NCBI RefSeq assembly: GCF_003589595.1
Contig: NW_020654810.1
Location: forward strand, 10,099,387 to 10,163,386
Length of the DNA stretch: 64,000 bases
Reading direction: 5' to 3'
Source: Hyposmocoma kahamanoa
Taxonomy: Eukaryota > Arthropoda > Insecta > Lepidoptera > Cosmopterigidae
In this document: positions 1 to 10,243 of the stretch, piece by piece
Numbering within the stretch: the stretch's first letter is position 1
How the letters are laid out: each line of letters opens with the position of its first letter
Translations under genes and position numbers: made by a program
Notes under the pieces: generated by a model
What the model was told of the DNA's origin: nothing
The model's database searches: none
Seen by the model: only the letters and a program-made list of their open reading frames with translations

Positions 1-475
1 GACACAAAAACGGGCATATCACATAAGCACTTACAATTGCGAGGAAAGTGTTCCTCTTGTTACACCAAGTCCTGTTTTTTTGAGGGAACGCAATGGCAAC
101 GTATCGCCACACCGCGAGAGTTACAGCAAGCCATATTGAGATCGTGTGGAAGGTCTGACTGAAGATGGAATGAAAGTACACGAAGCATGCCCAGGCGTAT
201 GTATTCTTGTTAACTTGGGGCCCAATTTTTATGTTCATGTGTAAAGCGTAGGGTATGTATTCGAGCATAACGAGGAGATCTGCTACTGCAAGTCCAGTGA
301 GGATAGAATTTGTTGAGCTGGTCATCTCGCGGCGGCTGAGGACAGCGATGTTGATAGAATTGGTAGCGGAACCGACGATGCAGATGACGAGGGCGATGTA
401 GCCGTGGAGACGGCTGTAGGCCTGGTTGAAGTCGATGGCACCGGGCACGCAATATACGTCTGTTTCGTTCGCCAT
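1..475 (-). CDS. N-terminal part of a myosuppressin/FMRFamide-receptor-like GPCR (frame broken, cut by window edge)
   Basis: Read on the minus strand from an ATG at 475, this gives about 133 residues beginning MANETDVYC. A first membrane helix lies near residues 24-46 (GYIALVICIVGSATNSINI). A second helix near 58-80 contains the class-A signature LTGLAVADL, followed by EYIPYALHM. The third helix ends in LAVTLAVWRYVA, where WRY takes the place of DRY. This pattern is typical of insect myosuppressin and FMRFamide-type neuropeptide receptors (7tm, Srw-like), which are plasma-membrane receptors that signal through G proteins. An in-frame stop lies upstream of the ATG, so that start is plausible unless a splice junction intervenes. 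After a run of seven A (plus 75-81 as T) the frame ends in a nearby stop. In the frame shifted by one base the fourth helix continues (TFLAIVSAYVICPF). This is either a genuine disabling indel or a homopolymer sequencing error. The receptor family is an inference from motifs. GPCR identity is firm. Confidence 0.82.
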   Translation of the reverse strand, partial: MANETDVYCVPGAIDFNQAYSRLHGYIALVICIVGSATNSINIAVLSRREMTSSTNSILTGLAVADLLVMLEYIPYALHMNIKIGPQVNKNTYAWACFVYFHSIFSQTFHTISIWLAVTLAVWRYVAIAFPQKNRTWCNKRNTFLAIVSAYVICPFLC

Positions 476-906
476 GCTCGCGGTCCACTCTATGCCAGAC
501 TTGCCTGGTCATCGGCGCTGGGATAAAGGACAACCAAATATCACAAGTCAGATGCGGTACCGCCTACTCATGAGTACCTGTAACAAGCAATATCATTTTT
601 ATACACACATTTTATTGAAATTAAAGCAGATATAGAAACGAAAATCAACGTCCAAGAACTATTTCAAAAGTAAACGAAAGTCTTGAAAATTACGATAAAT
701 AAACAGACGAATAAAAATTAAGGCGGAAACGTTATAATGAGTTGTTCATTAAATTGTTTTTTTTTAGCGAAATTTTTTGTACGTGGATAATATCTTCTAA
801 TAGTCGCCGAGGTCGACAGCAACGGTGACTGTTGTGTCACTTTTGGTACACGGATATTATTTACGAGCCCTATACCCCACCGTAGGTGGGGTCGGGCTCG
901 GCCTGC
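476..906. other. Region upstream of the receptor; no gene seen
   Basis: AT-rich from about 600 to 780, with no recognisable coding sequence. A stem-loop lies at 864-899, where GAGCCC pairs with GGGCTC outside a CCCCACC-GTA-GGTGGGG stem. If the receptor ATG is the true start, its 5' UTR and promoter should lie here. I cannot identify a promoter motif. Confidence 0.5.
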
Positions 907-1411
907 GGCGCGTGGTCGCTTTCAGATTACCGGGTGTGCTTACACTCTTCGATGGCACAATGATTGAGTACTATGGGCGCTTGATGAGGAGGTTCAAGAT
1001 TCGATCCCTGATTTGAGCCAAAAAATAATTTTAAATTGGTTCTGGTCAGAGTATTCTGAGTATTGCCCTCAGAATTATCGTTACTCTGGTACTCATAGTA
1101 CAGGATATTCCCTAGTTTGATATCAGAAATTTAGAGTGATTGTCTGACATTTTTTCCTTAAATACTTCTCTTTTTGGCATAGCTTCCAAGAAAGAATCTA
1201 ACAGAGAGACGGTCGAGATACAATAACGCTATAAGTATCTTATTTGCACTACATCGGGAAGTATGCCTCACATTTTGAACAATTGTGAAATCTTGTACCG
1301 TAATAGTGTCTCCGTATACTACCTACCTACATATGGTGGCGTGCAGAGGCTTCGGGCTTCGCCCTCCACTACACCTCGGCCTACGGCCTCGGCACTTATG
1401 ACTTTAAAATA
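907..1411 (+). repeat. SINE-like repeat, family J, copy 1
   Basis: About 500 bp shared with 57212-58290, where the second copy is split by an insertion. The head carries Pol III promoter-like boxes: a box A-like GATGGCACAATGATTGAG near 952 and a box B-like GATTCGATCCC near 998. It is therefore probably tRNA-derived. The 3' part (TTCGGGCTTCGCCCTCC, then CTCGGCCTACGGCCTCGG) is short-hairpin rich and is also found in copy 2. Non-coding. Confidence 0.7.
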
Positions 1412-1431
1412 GTTACCATAGCACTTTAAGG

Positions 1432-1930
1432 GCGGCCATATTGACAAATGGCAAAAAGTAAATTTTTACTGCAAGTTATTATTAAACACCCATAGAGATC
1501 TCCACATGTTCTCCGATGTTCAGCTAAATATCCATATGCCGCCAAAAAATTTTTATAGCAGCCATATTATAAAATGGCGAAAAATAAGTTTTGGCCGCAA
1601 AATATTATTAAACCCCAAATGTTGATTTTCAATCGAATTAGAGCAAATTTTCATCTGCCGCTAAAAAACACTTCCATGGCAGCCATATTCAAAAATGGCG
1701 ATAAACTAATGTTGATCACAAATTATTATCAAGCACTCCTAGAGACCCCCACATGACAACTTTCAAAGGGATCAGGACAATTTTTTTGTACTGCCAACAA
1801 ATGCTTGTATGGCGGCCATATTTGAAAATGGCGAAAAACCAACTTCGAGCAGAAATTATTATCTGGCACTTCTAGAGGCCTCCACGTGCCAAATTTTAGC
1901 TGAAATATAGCGAGTCTCTTTCAGCAGCTA
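1432..1930. repeat. Degenerate tandem array of ~121-133 bp units rich in GCCAT/ATGGC
   Basis: Four units begin with GC(G/A)GCCATATT at 1432, 1558, 1679 and 1812, with spacings of 126, 121 and 133 bp. Each has an ATGGC a few bases downstream (CCATATTNNAAAATGGCGA pattern) and a shared middle (TTATTATTA..., then CTAGAGACCCCCACATG-like). The units are diverged. GCCAT is the core word bound by YY1/Pho proteins, and ten or so occur here in both orientations. Whether that matters is unknown. Confidence 0.7.
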
Positions 1931-1948
1931 TTTGGAAATAATAAATAA

Positions 1949-3136
1949 ATTGAAAATAATAAATTACTATCCGAACAGCAATACGGTTTCAGATCAACTA
2001 AATCAACCGCAGATGCTATTGAAGGCTTAACCAATACCATAGTTAAAGGGCTAGATGAGGGAGTAATTACTGTTTTTCTAGACTTGGCGAAGGCTTTCGA
2101 CACGGTTTCGAATCCAAGACTTATGAGTAAACTGGAAAATCTGGGAATAAGAACACAGTTCAAGCTTTTTCAAAATTATCTAACGGACAGAGTTCAAGTA
2201 GTAAAACTGGGTAACGTGTTGAGTGACGAACAACCTGTCACTTACGATATGCCTCACGGTAGTGTGCTGGGTCCGACGCTCTTCCTGTCTTTTATCAACG
2301 AACTCTGTGATATGGTCCTTACTAACGGCAAAATCATAGCATTTGCAGACGACGCTGCACTGACTTTCACAGGAGATACTTGGGATGAGGCTTTCAAGTA
2401 TGCTCAACTAGGCCTTCACAAGGTTATGGGCTGGCTTAATTATAACTCACTTAGCCTTAATACTAACAAGACTAAATATATAGCTTTTAGCATACGCAAC
2501 ATAAATCGTCCACCGCCTAATGTCAATATAAATGCTCATTCCTGTCTCGATCCTTATTCTCAGAGTTGCTCTTGTTCCATCTTGGAAGAAGTACCAGGGA
2601 TTAAGTATCTTGGTGTAATCATCGATAAACATCTACGCTTTAACTCGCACATAACCAAACTCGCTGCAAGAGTGAGAAAACGAATTTTTATTTTTAAAAA
2701 ACAACGATGTATTGCAAATCCCAAATTTCTAAAACTTGTTTATGGGGCTCTACGTGAATCCATAATATCTTACAGCATCAATATCTGGGGAGGCGCATCA
2801 AAACAGAATCTACTAATTTTGGAAAGAGCCCAAAGAGCCGTCTTAAAAGTGGCTACTTTTCGCCCATTCCTGTTCCCCACATCGGAATTATATAAATCTT
2901 GTGATGTTCTCACTGTCCGGCAAATTTACATCTTGCATAATCTCCTTCGGCAGTATTCTTACATGACCTACGACCCATACTACAAAACGAAACGAAGAAA
3001 AGATATAGTCATTAGACGCGGCCCTATTAAAACTTCCTTTGGAAAGCGTTTCGCTCACTTCATGGGCCCACATCTGTATACCAAAGTAAATAGTTTACTA
3101 GAAATATATCCACTAACGAAATACCAATGCAAGTAA
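1949..3136 (+). pseudogene. 5'-truncated non-LTR retrotransposon reverse transcriptase (CR1/jockey group)
   Basis: Open frame from just after a stop at 1946 to TAA at 3134-3136, about 395 residues. RT blocks occur in order: LLSEQQYGFRSTKSTADAI, then FLDLAKAFDTV, then MPHGSVLGPTLF (usually PQGSVLGP, so Q is replaced by H), then the catalytic IIAFADDAAL, then LNTNKTKYIAF, then GIKYLGVIIDKHLRF. The C-terminal tail includes GPIKTSFGKRFAHFMGPHLY. The endonuclease and ORF1 are missing, so this is a typical dead-on-arrival 5'-truncated copy, although its remaining RT frame is unbroken. A related C-terminal tail lies at 60570-60826. The exact clade is not certain. Confidence 0.85.
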
Positions 3137-3489
3137 CAGATAGTAATTTGGCTTAAACATTTTAATTACATATGATGAAACTGAAAGTCTTCTAACTATA
3201 CCTTCCTAATATTAATCAATAAATATTAATTATCACAATAGTTAATATGTTGTTGATAACAATTATAATACAAACTATCACACACACACGCACACACGCA
3301 CGCACGCACGCACACACACTGATACAGGTTCTCCTAGTTCAGGGACCAGCCTCCACAACCAGATTATATTTTGACGTTACGTAAAGCATCTATTTTTATT
3401 TTTACAAGCACTGTTTGTGGAGACAATAAATGATTTTTTATTTATTTATATTTACTTAAATTATAAAATGAAACAAACATAAATACAAG
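3137..3489 (+). other. Probable 3' UTR/tail of the RT element plus simple repeats
   Basis: AT-rich sequence after the RT stop. It contains a (CA/CGCA)n microsatellite at 3279-3319 and an ATTT-rich stretch near 3430-3450 that may be the 3' tail of the element. No gene seen. Confidence 0.45.
3279..3319. repeat. (CA)n/(CGCA)n microsatellite
   Basis: About 40 bp of CA repeats interrupted by CGCA units, seen directly. Confidence 0.95.
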
Positions 3490-3640
3490 TTTGAATTGTA
3501 TAATTGAATGGCTACAAGATACAAATAACCTACTTGTAAATGTTGACAAAACAAAAATTAACTTTAATGAAAGAAATAAGAAACCCTTACTTACTAGAAT
3601 GGTCTTGGAAAGCAGGGAGGTAAGTTAAACAATAACTGTA
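3490..3640 (+). pseudogene. Decayed reverse-transcriptase fragment
   Basis: The reading IEWLQDTNNLLVNVDKTKI, continuing into NFNERNKKPLLTRM, matches the RT region after the catalytic block (W...NNL.VN..KTK). No longer intact frame surrounds it. The match is short, so it is a tentative relic. Confidence 0.4.
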
Positions 3641-5535
3641 ACATTTACAGGTTTATGCTTAGAAAATAATCTAAAATGACAAACACATCTACAATACGTA
3701 CTATCAAAAATAGTATACCTAAACACTTTCGTGCCCGCCTGCCATTGTGATGTACCAAACAACCTTAGGTATGTAATATTTTTTAGGGAAATGCACAGTA
3801 CATTAAGCGCACTTTGATTACAAAGCTCAAACTATGCAGCTTGAGAAAAACATACAGTTGATAACCCCATTGTAAACTACCGTCCTTATATACGGTTTGA
3901 CAAGTCTGATACTTTGAATAGAAATAAAAGCCATTTTCTTTTTTTATTATGGTTTATATTCTATGTAATCTCCATTTAATCTAGACACCTTGACCAGAGA
4001 TATCCCTACTTCTTCAACCCATCAAAAAAATATTTTTGTCAAACTAAAAAATAAGCCACTGTTTCAGCTTATCACTTCCTCATTCGTTACAAATCGGTAA
4101 AAAATCAGATAAAATGTCATATTGGGCCAAATCTAGTGAATACGGAGGTGTGACAATAGTTCGTATCATAATCCGGCAAATTTTGATGTTTCGATTGCAG
4201 ATGAGAAACGGAATACTCGAAATTCCGACTTCTTCATCTTCAAAAAATATGTCGAGCCACCTAACTTTTTACTTTTCGCGCTAATTTTAAAACGTAACGT
4301 CAATTGCTTATTATGGAGCTCTAAATTAAAAAAACTAAAATAAGTTCCGAAAAAATTTTTTTTTGAACTTGAGTCACGTAATTCGTATTTCAAATTTCAC
4401 TTTTAAAAATAATCATAATACATTTAATTTCACTTAGTAAAGAGTTATCCAAATTCATTTCAATTCGTCACACGGGCACGCCGTTCTGACCAAATGCAAA
4501 CTGGTTTAAACTTCAAGAGAGTGTGAGAATTAAAGTTTCACAGATTTACCACAAACTTCCACGTGAAATTGTGAATTGCAATATCTGTGCAGAATTTAAG
4601 AAATTTTACTCAATTATTCAACGATATCACATTCTACAATATTGAAGGTTTCTTATAAAATGTACATTGTATTTCACTTGTTCTCGCTATTTTTAACTAG
4701 TAGACTGATTAAATTTGATATTGTTATATTTTATTATTGTTACTATGATTTATTTGTATTAGGTTGTAGGCATGTACATTACCAAGCCAATGGTGTACAA
4801 ATTATTGCATCGGTGTCTACATAATAATTTATGAAAACTTTATGCTTCGCAAGGCGAATCACAGTGATACAAAATCTATTCTTGTACCTTTATAATCTAT
4901 GTATCACATACAAATAAGTGGTTTAATAATTAAAACCATGTTATGTGTCGAAATATTTGTACAATTAATTGCAGAATGCGAATAATCTAAATATCGACGA
5001 CAGCAAAGAGTAACCGGTTATCTGCAAAGCCACGATTTTACAGTACAGCGTTTTGAAAGTAAAATCTTGATATTTTCTGATGTAACAATCTGAATTAGGT
5101 AAAATTTTTAGCAATGCGGCTTATAAAAAACTAATATTTGAAGGATATTCATAATTAACTCGTTCTACTGTAAAATCATGATTTTGCTGATTTTTTGTTT
5201 TTCTTTTTTATAATACTTTTAAGTGGAAAAGAATTAAGTTAATATTTTGTAAATATTAAAGCTTTTTCTACATACTAATAAAATTATTCTCTATCGCTTT
5301 GGTAAATGTGTATTGAAAGGCTTCATACAATTAAGTATTACTAAGCAAGGAAAATAGGTATTTTCATTAGCAATTCATGGTTCACCAGTTTTCCACATTT
5401 TCTGATAATGTTTTTTTATTCATAAACGCGGTTCCGGGAGAGCTAAAGAAAATTTGCATGAAATCTGAGCATTTATTATTACAGCAGCTATCACGTAAAA
5501 TACGCCGAAAGGCTCATTCATTTTCGCGCAATGGC
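3641..5535. other. AT-rich sequence, nothing recognised
   Basis: No coding region, RNA gene or repeat family shared with the rest of the window was recognised. Short chance frames only. Confidence 0.5.
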
Positions 5536-5670
5536 TTTTTTATGATACCAAGTGACAGGACGAATAAGTCGTGCGCCTGGTATAAAGCGACACGCCTGTC
5601 CATAGCAAATGCAGTGCCACTCAAAGTTTTCAATCGCAAAGATCTGAGGGACACTGCCACTGCGCCCGTC
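5536..5670 (-). repeat. Interspersed repeat family A, copy 1 (partial)
   Basis: Reverse complement of the 3' two-thirds of the family: GACGGGCGCAGTGGCAGTG, then CAGATCTTTGCGATT, then CTATGGACAGGCGTGTC, then GGCGCACGACTTATTCGTC, then CACTTGGTATCATAAAA. Other copies lie near 13.1, 31, 41.9, 53.7, 54.8 and 57 kb. An apparent 107-residue reading frame across it is an artefact of the repeat. Confidence 0.8.
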
Positions 5671-6519
5671 AAAAAAATCGCCCGAAAATTACTCATCTGA
5701 CAAATGGAGACTATTTTGTATATATAAAACAATGCTAATGTTTGCTACTTGAAAATTGATGTTAAGAAAACAAATTTAGAAGCGCTCATTGACTACAATC
5801 TGAGTGAAAATACTAAATGCATAATAATATATATAAAAATTTTTTATTCTGTAGATTTTAAGACTTTCGTGGTTATTCACGAAATGATTATCACTAATAA
5901 TTGCAAGTTTCTTGCCACAGAATAATTGTTTTTATTTCCCCGATATTTTGGAACGGTTACCACGCTCCGTGGTTTTGGTTGTAAAACCATAAAAAGAAAG
6001 TAAGGTTAATAGACAAAAACTTTCCAAAGACAATTTTTAATACAAGTCTTATTCAGATACTTACCTTGTAGTTCGGACCTTAACATACTTATGTACATTT
6101 TTTAACATTAAACTAGTCAATGTTAGAGCCTTTTATCCCCATTTTTTTATTATATTTAGAACGTGCTTAACATTGTGAACATTGTCGCGGTGATAAGGGT
6201 CTAATAGCTTACGACATGCAATTATGTAAGGACGATATATTTATTTGAATATTTATTTACACTAAATAGTTTTTAAACAAATCTAACATTATGAAAAAAT
6301 TTTACAAACGTTATAGCTTTTCATGAGGACATTATGTTTCTTAAATATTACCTGCTCTTGTGACACTTTAATTCATGAGTGAATGTTGAAGAAATGCATC
6401 TTAAAAAGTACTTATTCTATTATTTAATTGTTTATTTACAGGACCCACACGATTCACATTTAATAAAAGGAAAACACAAAGAAAAGGTTCTATGTCGTTC
6501 TTTCTACTTATATATAGAT
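5671..6519. other. AT-rich sequence, nothing recognised
   Basis: No gene or shared repeat was recognised before the microsatellite at 6520. Confidence 0.5.
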
Positions 6520-6548
6520 ACACACACACACAAACACGCACGCACACA

Positions 6549-6580
<32 letters not shown>

Positions 6581-6591
6581 CACACAAACAC

Positions 6592-6647
<56 letters not shown>
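6520..6647. repeat. Long (CA)n/(CGCA)n microsatellite
   Basis: About 128 bp of CA repeats with an internal (CGCA)n block. It produces open reading frames in several frames (His-Thr and Cys-Val runs) that are not genes. Confidence 0.97.
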
Positions 6648-6649
<2 letters not shown>

Positions 6650-6650
<1 letters not shown>

Positions 6651-6962
6651 AAGTACCCCCTTTTGAAGAAAATCATCCACCTCGAAGGGTGGCTGTTCAC
6701 GCATGAAGATTCATTTTTATAAATAGCGCCTAACTTTAATTTAGGAGCAATTACTGTAATGGTTGATTTTGCTATTTCTCCAATTCAAGGCGTTTTTCTC
6801 TCAATGTACCTTGAGTAGTATCGTAGTGAGAACCGATTTTTATTATCTCCAGTGTCAACTCCTATAGTAGGGGATATTTCAATAAAACTTAGCAAATAGA
6901 CGTAATTCCACGTACTTTTGAGGTCGGTTTTTTTAGTACTCTGTACTGAGATTATTTGTTTT
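6650..6962 (+). repeat. Interspersed repeat family B, copy 1 (left end missing)
   Basis: Matches the family copies at 49758-50016 and 53217-53440. Shared words are ATCCACCTC..AGGGTGGCTGTTC, GTAATGGTTGATTTTGCTAT, CTCTCAATGTACTTTGAGTAG-like, and the right end TTTTGAGGTCGGTTTTT. The usual left end (AACCGACTTCAAAA) is absent and the microsatellite abuts the copy. Confidence 0.8.
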
Positions 6963-7913
6963 ATATTTACATGTTAAATTATGTAGCACTCGTAACTTCA
7001 CCACAGATTTTTTTTTGTTGTTTTCTTTGTATCATTGTAATAATTTTTTCGCCAAGGCAGACCTGATGTCTCAAAACACAGGGTTTTACCTAGTTAGAGC
7101 ACCAGTCCTCCACATTCAAATAGTTACATTTCTTTGATATTATGTGAAATTCAAGTGTCAATGTGGAAGAAACTAACTAATTATTATTAAATTATTATTA
7201 TTATGTATAGGGTTTACAAGAAGATCTTCAATAAATACTACCAAAATCCCAACAACTCTATATGTTCTTGAAAAATTACAGGTTATAATTATTTTTGTCC
7301 TTGTTACCAATTTTGCCCAAAAGAGCTTTTTACGGACGCCGCCAAAAAGAGACAGTTCAGTAGAAGTTGCGTTGGAGTACATTAATTAATGTTGCATTTA
7401 GGTAAAAAATTACTGTTACATATGTTATGTACTGGTTTTACGTTCATATGAAACGTACTAAGTGAAAACTATTTTTGAAATTTATTTATTGTAAATACGC
7501 AATTTTCGAAATAATGCATGCACTTCGACTTCGTTTCATTTAAACGTGTTTTTTTACTATTCTGTATGATAATTATTATATTATAAAACACATGTATAGA
7601 AAAATGACCTCTCATGCACGAAAAATGTGCGCTCATAATGTTTCAAAATTCGGGTACACAGAAAATGTGGTTCTCATTTGCCCGAGACTTATACTCATTC
7701 TATCCACGACTAGCATCGTTCCGCCTGCTTTGTTCGCCCGCCAACCCCAACATCGACACCTCAAAAATTAACGACATATTTCGAGGAATTGCCTTTTTTA
7801 GCACGTCGTATTTGCTCTGTGTTCACCAAATATGTGTATCAAATGTAATAATGACATACTCGTTTGTTTGACAAACATAGTGACGTCTCATTTCGGTGTT
7901 TCATAAATTTCTA
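6963..7913. other. AT-rich sequence, nothing recognised
   Basis: An (ATT)n run lies near 7183-7203. No gene or shared repeat recognised. Confidence 0.5.
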
Positions 7914-8180
7914 AGAGCGGTTACACACAGCGACTATTAGCGATGCAAATGCGATGCAGTAGCAATGCAGTCGCTAATCGTCTACCTTTACAGACGCGCG
8001 CGATTTTAAGCAACGATGCAAGCGCGCGACTGCATCGATGCAAACGCGCGATTGCATCACTACACTTGAGATTTATAGGCGATTGCATCGATGCAATCGC
8101 GCGTTTGTATCGATGCAATCGCGCGTTTGTATCAATGCAGTAGCGCGTTTGCATCGATGCAATCGCCTATAAATCGCGTA
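7914..8180. repeat. Palindromic 22-bp minisatellite inside an inverted-repeat element
   Basis: Starts near AGAGCGGTTACACACAGCGA and contains CGATGCAA-type 22-bp units at 8014-8035, 8036-8057, 8089-8110, 8111-8132 and 8133-8154, followed by a partial unit at 8155-8174. Perfect 24-bp arms (ATTTATAGGCGATTGCATCG..., 8071-8094) pair with 8151-8174. Units are rich in CGCGCG and in the dyad TGCATCGATGCA. Probably a non-autonomous DNA element. The superfamily is unknown. Confidence 0.8.
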
Positions 8181-9760
8181 TGAATTTAGTACTTTATTTT
8201 AGAGCAGCAGACAATATATCCATTGTCTTATATTTTGTGCATGACGTTTTATGTTGCTATTATTTCAAAAATAAACTAAAATGTGTTATGCAAAATGCAA
8301 CTCAATTATTGTAAACGACTAAGTGGATTTCTGTGAACCAATCAGCTTTGTAACAGTGGAAAGCAGTGCACGAGCAAAAATAAAATGGGGCGTATTTTAT
8401 CCACTCTGGCTTCATCAATAATATTAAAACTGAGTACTCAGATGCAATATGAAATGGAAAAACGGTTTCTTTTTTACTTTCAAAAGAGGCGTTAAAAAAC
8501 AAATCGTTGTTAGTTTTTTGCAAACTGGTGGATTGTTGTCATGAAAATTTCAGAGAAAAATTTTATGTAACAAGTGTGGTGAAAACATTATACGAAGCCA
8601 CATACGGTGAAAGTAATATAATATAACATATAAAGATATCATACTATGACAACCTGAGCTTCCATCTGAAAAAAAAAAATAGTGTACACTTTAAAGCTCT
8701 ACTTTGCTTTCATTTCATTTCATCGTTAATAAACATAAAACAATAAGACGTTAATTTTGTTAATTTACAAGTAAATGATAAACTGATTAATGACGTCATG
8801 GGCTGGAAAAACAATATTATAAATTGAATAAGCATCACTACGTATGATGTGAGTCGAAACGATTGTTGATCACTGCAAGAAATAAGGGCCTGAGAACGAC
8901 AATATGTCTCAATGAGTGGTGAGATACTGGCATTGAAGAAGAGATAATATAAAGCGATGGCTTCCTGTTCCTTTCGATAGTTGCTGTTTGTATGAGTATA
9001 TTGAACTAAATCTACATGCACATCAGATAGTTTGCTTTGGGTTTTAAGTATTACCAATCTTACAGCACAATAAGAGTTACGTATAACCAACACACATACT
9101 GATATTTTATTTGTGCACAACTGTTTAAACAGTTGCTTTGTTAAATGTGTTAATAATAACACATGAAACAGGTCAACTGTTTAAACATAACTCACGTTTA
9201 AAAAAGTAATTTTACGTTTGCTTAAGAGTCTAGACTACCTCAGCTTGAATTAAAAGTTTTCCCGTACTAATACGGTTCATTTTGCTTGGGTCGAGCGGCA
9301 GGCCGCAGGCTTTATTTCAAAATTTATTGTTTTACAAACGAAATTAAGGCCATTTGAAAAATGTATATCGTATAATATACGTGTTCTATTTAGTTCAGTA
9401 TTGTATATGTAAAGTACCTATTGAGTACAGCGGTTTTCTTGTAAAATTTCGAGGTAAGTTTGCGTTTTTGTTCTATCGTGAACATTTCTAGGAATCGCGT
9501 TTTCACACTGTATAGATCGGTGTATATCCTCAATTGTACTATATATTTTTTCCAAAATGATTGATTCAACACTTTCACTGTTATGCGGAATCAACCAAAG
9601 CCATTTGAGGTTGTATAAACTCTTTAGCGAACTATTTTGTTTTTAATTTGACATGATTATTAGGTTAATTATAACCATGTGAACATGGTTATAATTAGTA
9701 AAACTCTAGGTTTTATATTGGTTTCCCCATATTCTATCCGGCTGGAGGGACTAAGAAGTT
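8181..9760. other. AT-rich sequence with two short perfect palindromes
   Basis: No gene recognised. Perfect palindromes lie at 9118-9135 (CAACTGTTTAAACAGTTG) and 9667-9696 (AATTATAACCATGT, GA loop, then its reverse complement). Confidence 0.5.
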
Positions 9761-9880
9761 ATTATTAATACAAATATCGAACACTCAGAAAAAATTCTTC
9801 GATCCGGTCGGATTCGAACCGACGTCTTCTTGCATACCGTGCCAGACGCTATACCAACTAAGCCACGGAACGAACGAACA
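9761..9880 (-). repeat. tRNA-derived SINE-like repeat, family C, copy 1
   Basis: On the minus strand it has a box A-like TGGCTTAGTTGGT and a box B GGTTCGAATCC, followed by a tail TTTTTTCTGAGTGTTCG...TTTGTATTAAT. The anticodon arm cannot fold properly, so it is not a working tRNA. The same tail and T-arm recur at 10.1, 19.2, 28.5, 40.6 and 41.4 kb. Confidence 0.75.
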
Positions 9881-10035
9881 GACCTCACGTATTTTTCTAT
9901 GTGCTTGTGTCGTGTCTTTGTATTTGGTTTTTCAACAACTTTTTAGTCGTAGCGCCATCTTTGAGAAACCTATGAAAGATTTATCACACCTTTACAGCTA
10001 TCAGTCCTGGCGAGAGATGTCGCTATTCACTGTAT

Positions 10036-10243
10036 TAATTAAATTTTTATTGAATTGATATTCAAATCTTTTTTGTGATATTACTCCACTAGTTTGTTAT
10101 AATTATTAATACAAAGATCGAACACTCAGAAAAAATTCCTTCGATCCGGTCGGATTCGAACCGACGTCTTCTTGCATACAAAAACTAGAGGAGTAATTTC
10201 ACAAAAAATAATTGAATATCAATTCAATAAAAATTTAATTGAC
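10036..10243. repeat. Inverted-repeat element enclosing a family C tRNA-like piece
   Basis: 10036-10093 (TTAATTAAATTTTTATTGAA...CACTAG) is the reverse complement of about 10189-10243 with few mismatches. Between them lies a partial family C unit (CGATCCGGTCGGATTCGAACC) on the minus strand. The words CTAG.GGAGTAATTTCACAAA and AATAATTGAATATC recur at 19.3, 28.7, 40.6 and 41.6 kb next to family C pieces, so they are part of the same mobile unit. Confidence 0.7.

Noticed and set aside
5377..5700. 107-codon open frame
   Set aside because: Most of it is a reverse-oriented copy of non-coding repeat family A.
6379..6722. Several overlapping frames of 66-99 codons on both strands
   Set aside because: They are produced by the CA/CGCA microsatellite (runs of His-Thr or Cys-Val) and have no gene-like content.
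8014..8174. CRISPR-like array of regularly spaced repeats
   Set aside because: The units are contiguous 22-bp tandem repeats without unique spacers, in a eukaryotic sequence.
8710..9162. 150-codon minus-strand frame
   Set aside because: It is long for chance but has no recognisable domain, irregular composition and no supporting splice or repeat context. I could not support it as a gene.
9790..9880. Possible tRNA gene on the minus strand
   Set aside because: The anticodon arm cannot form and the same sequence recurs with a SINE tail elsewhere.
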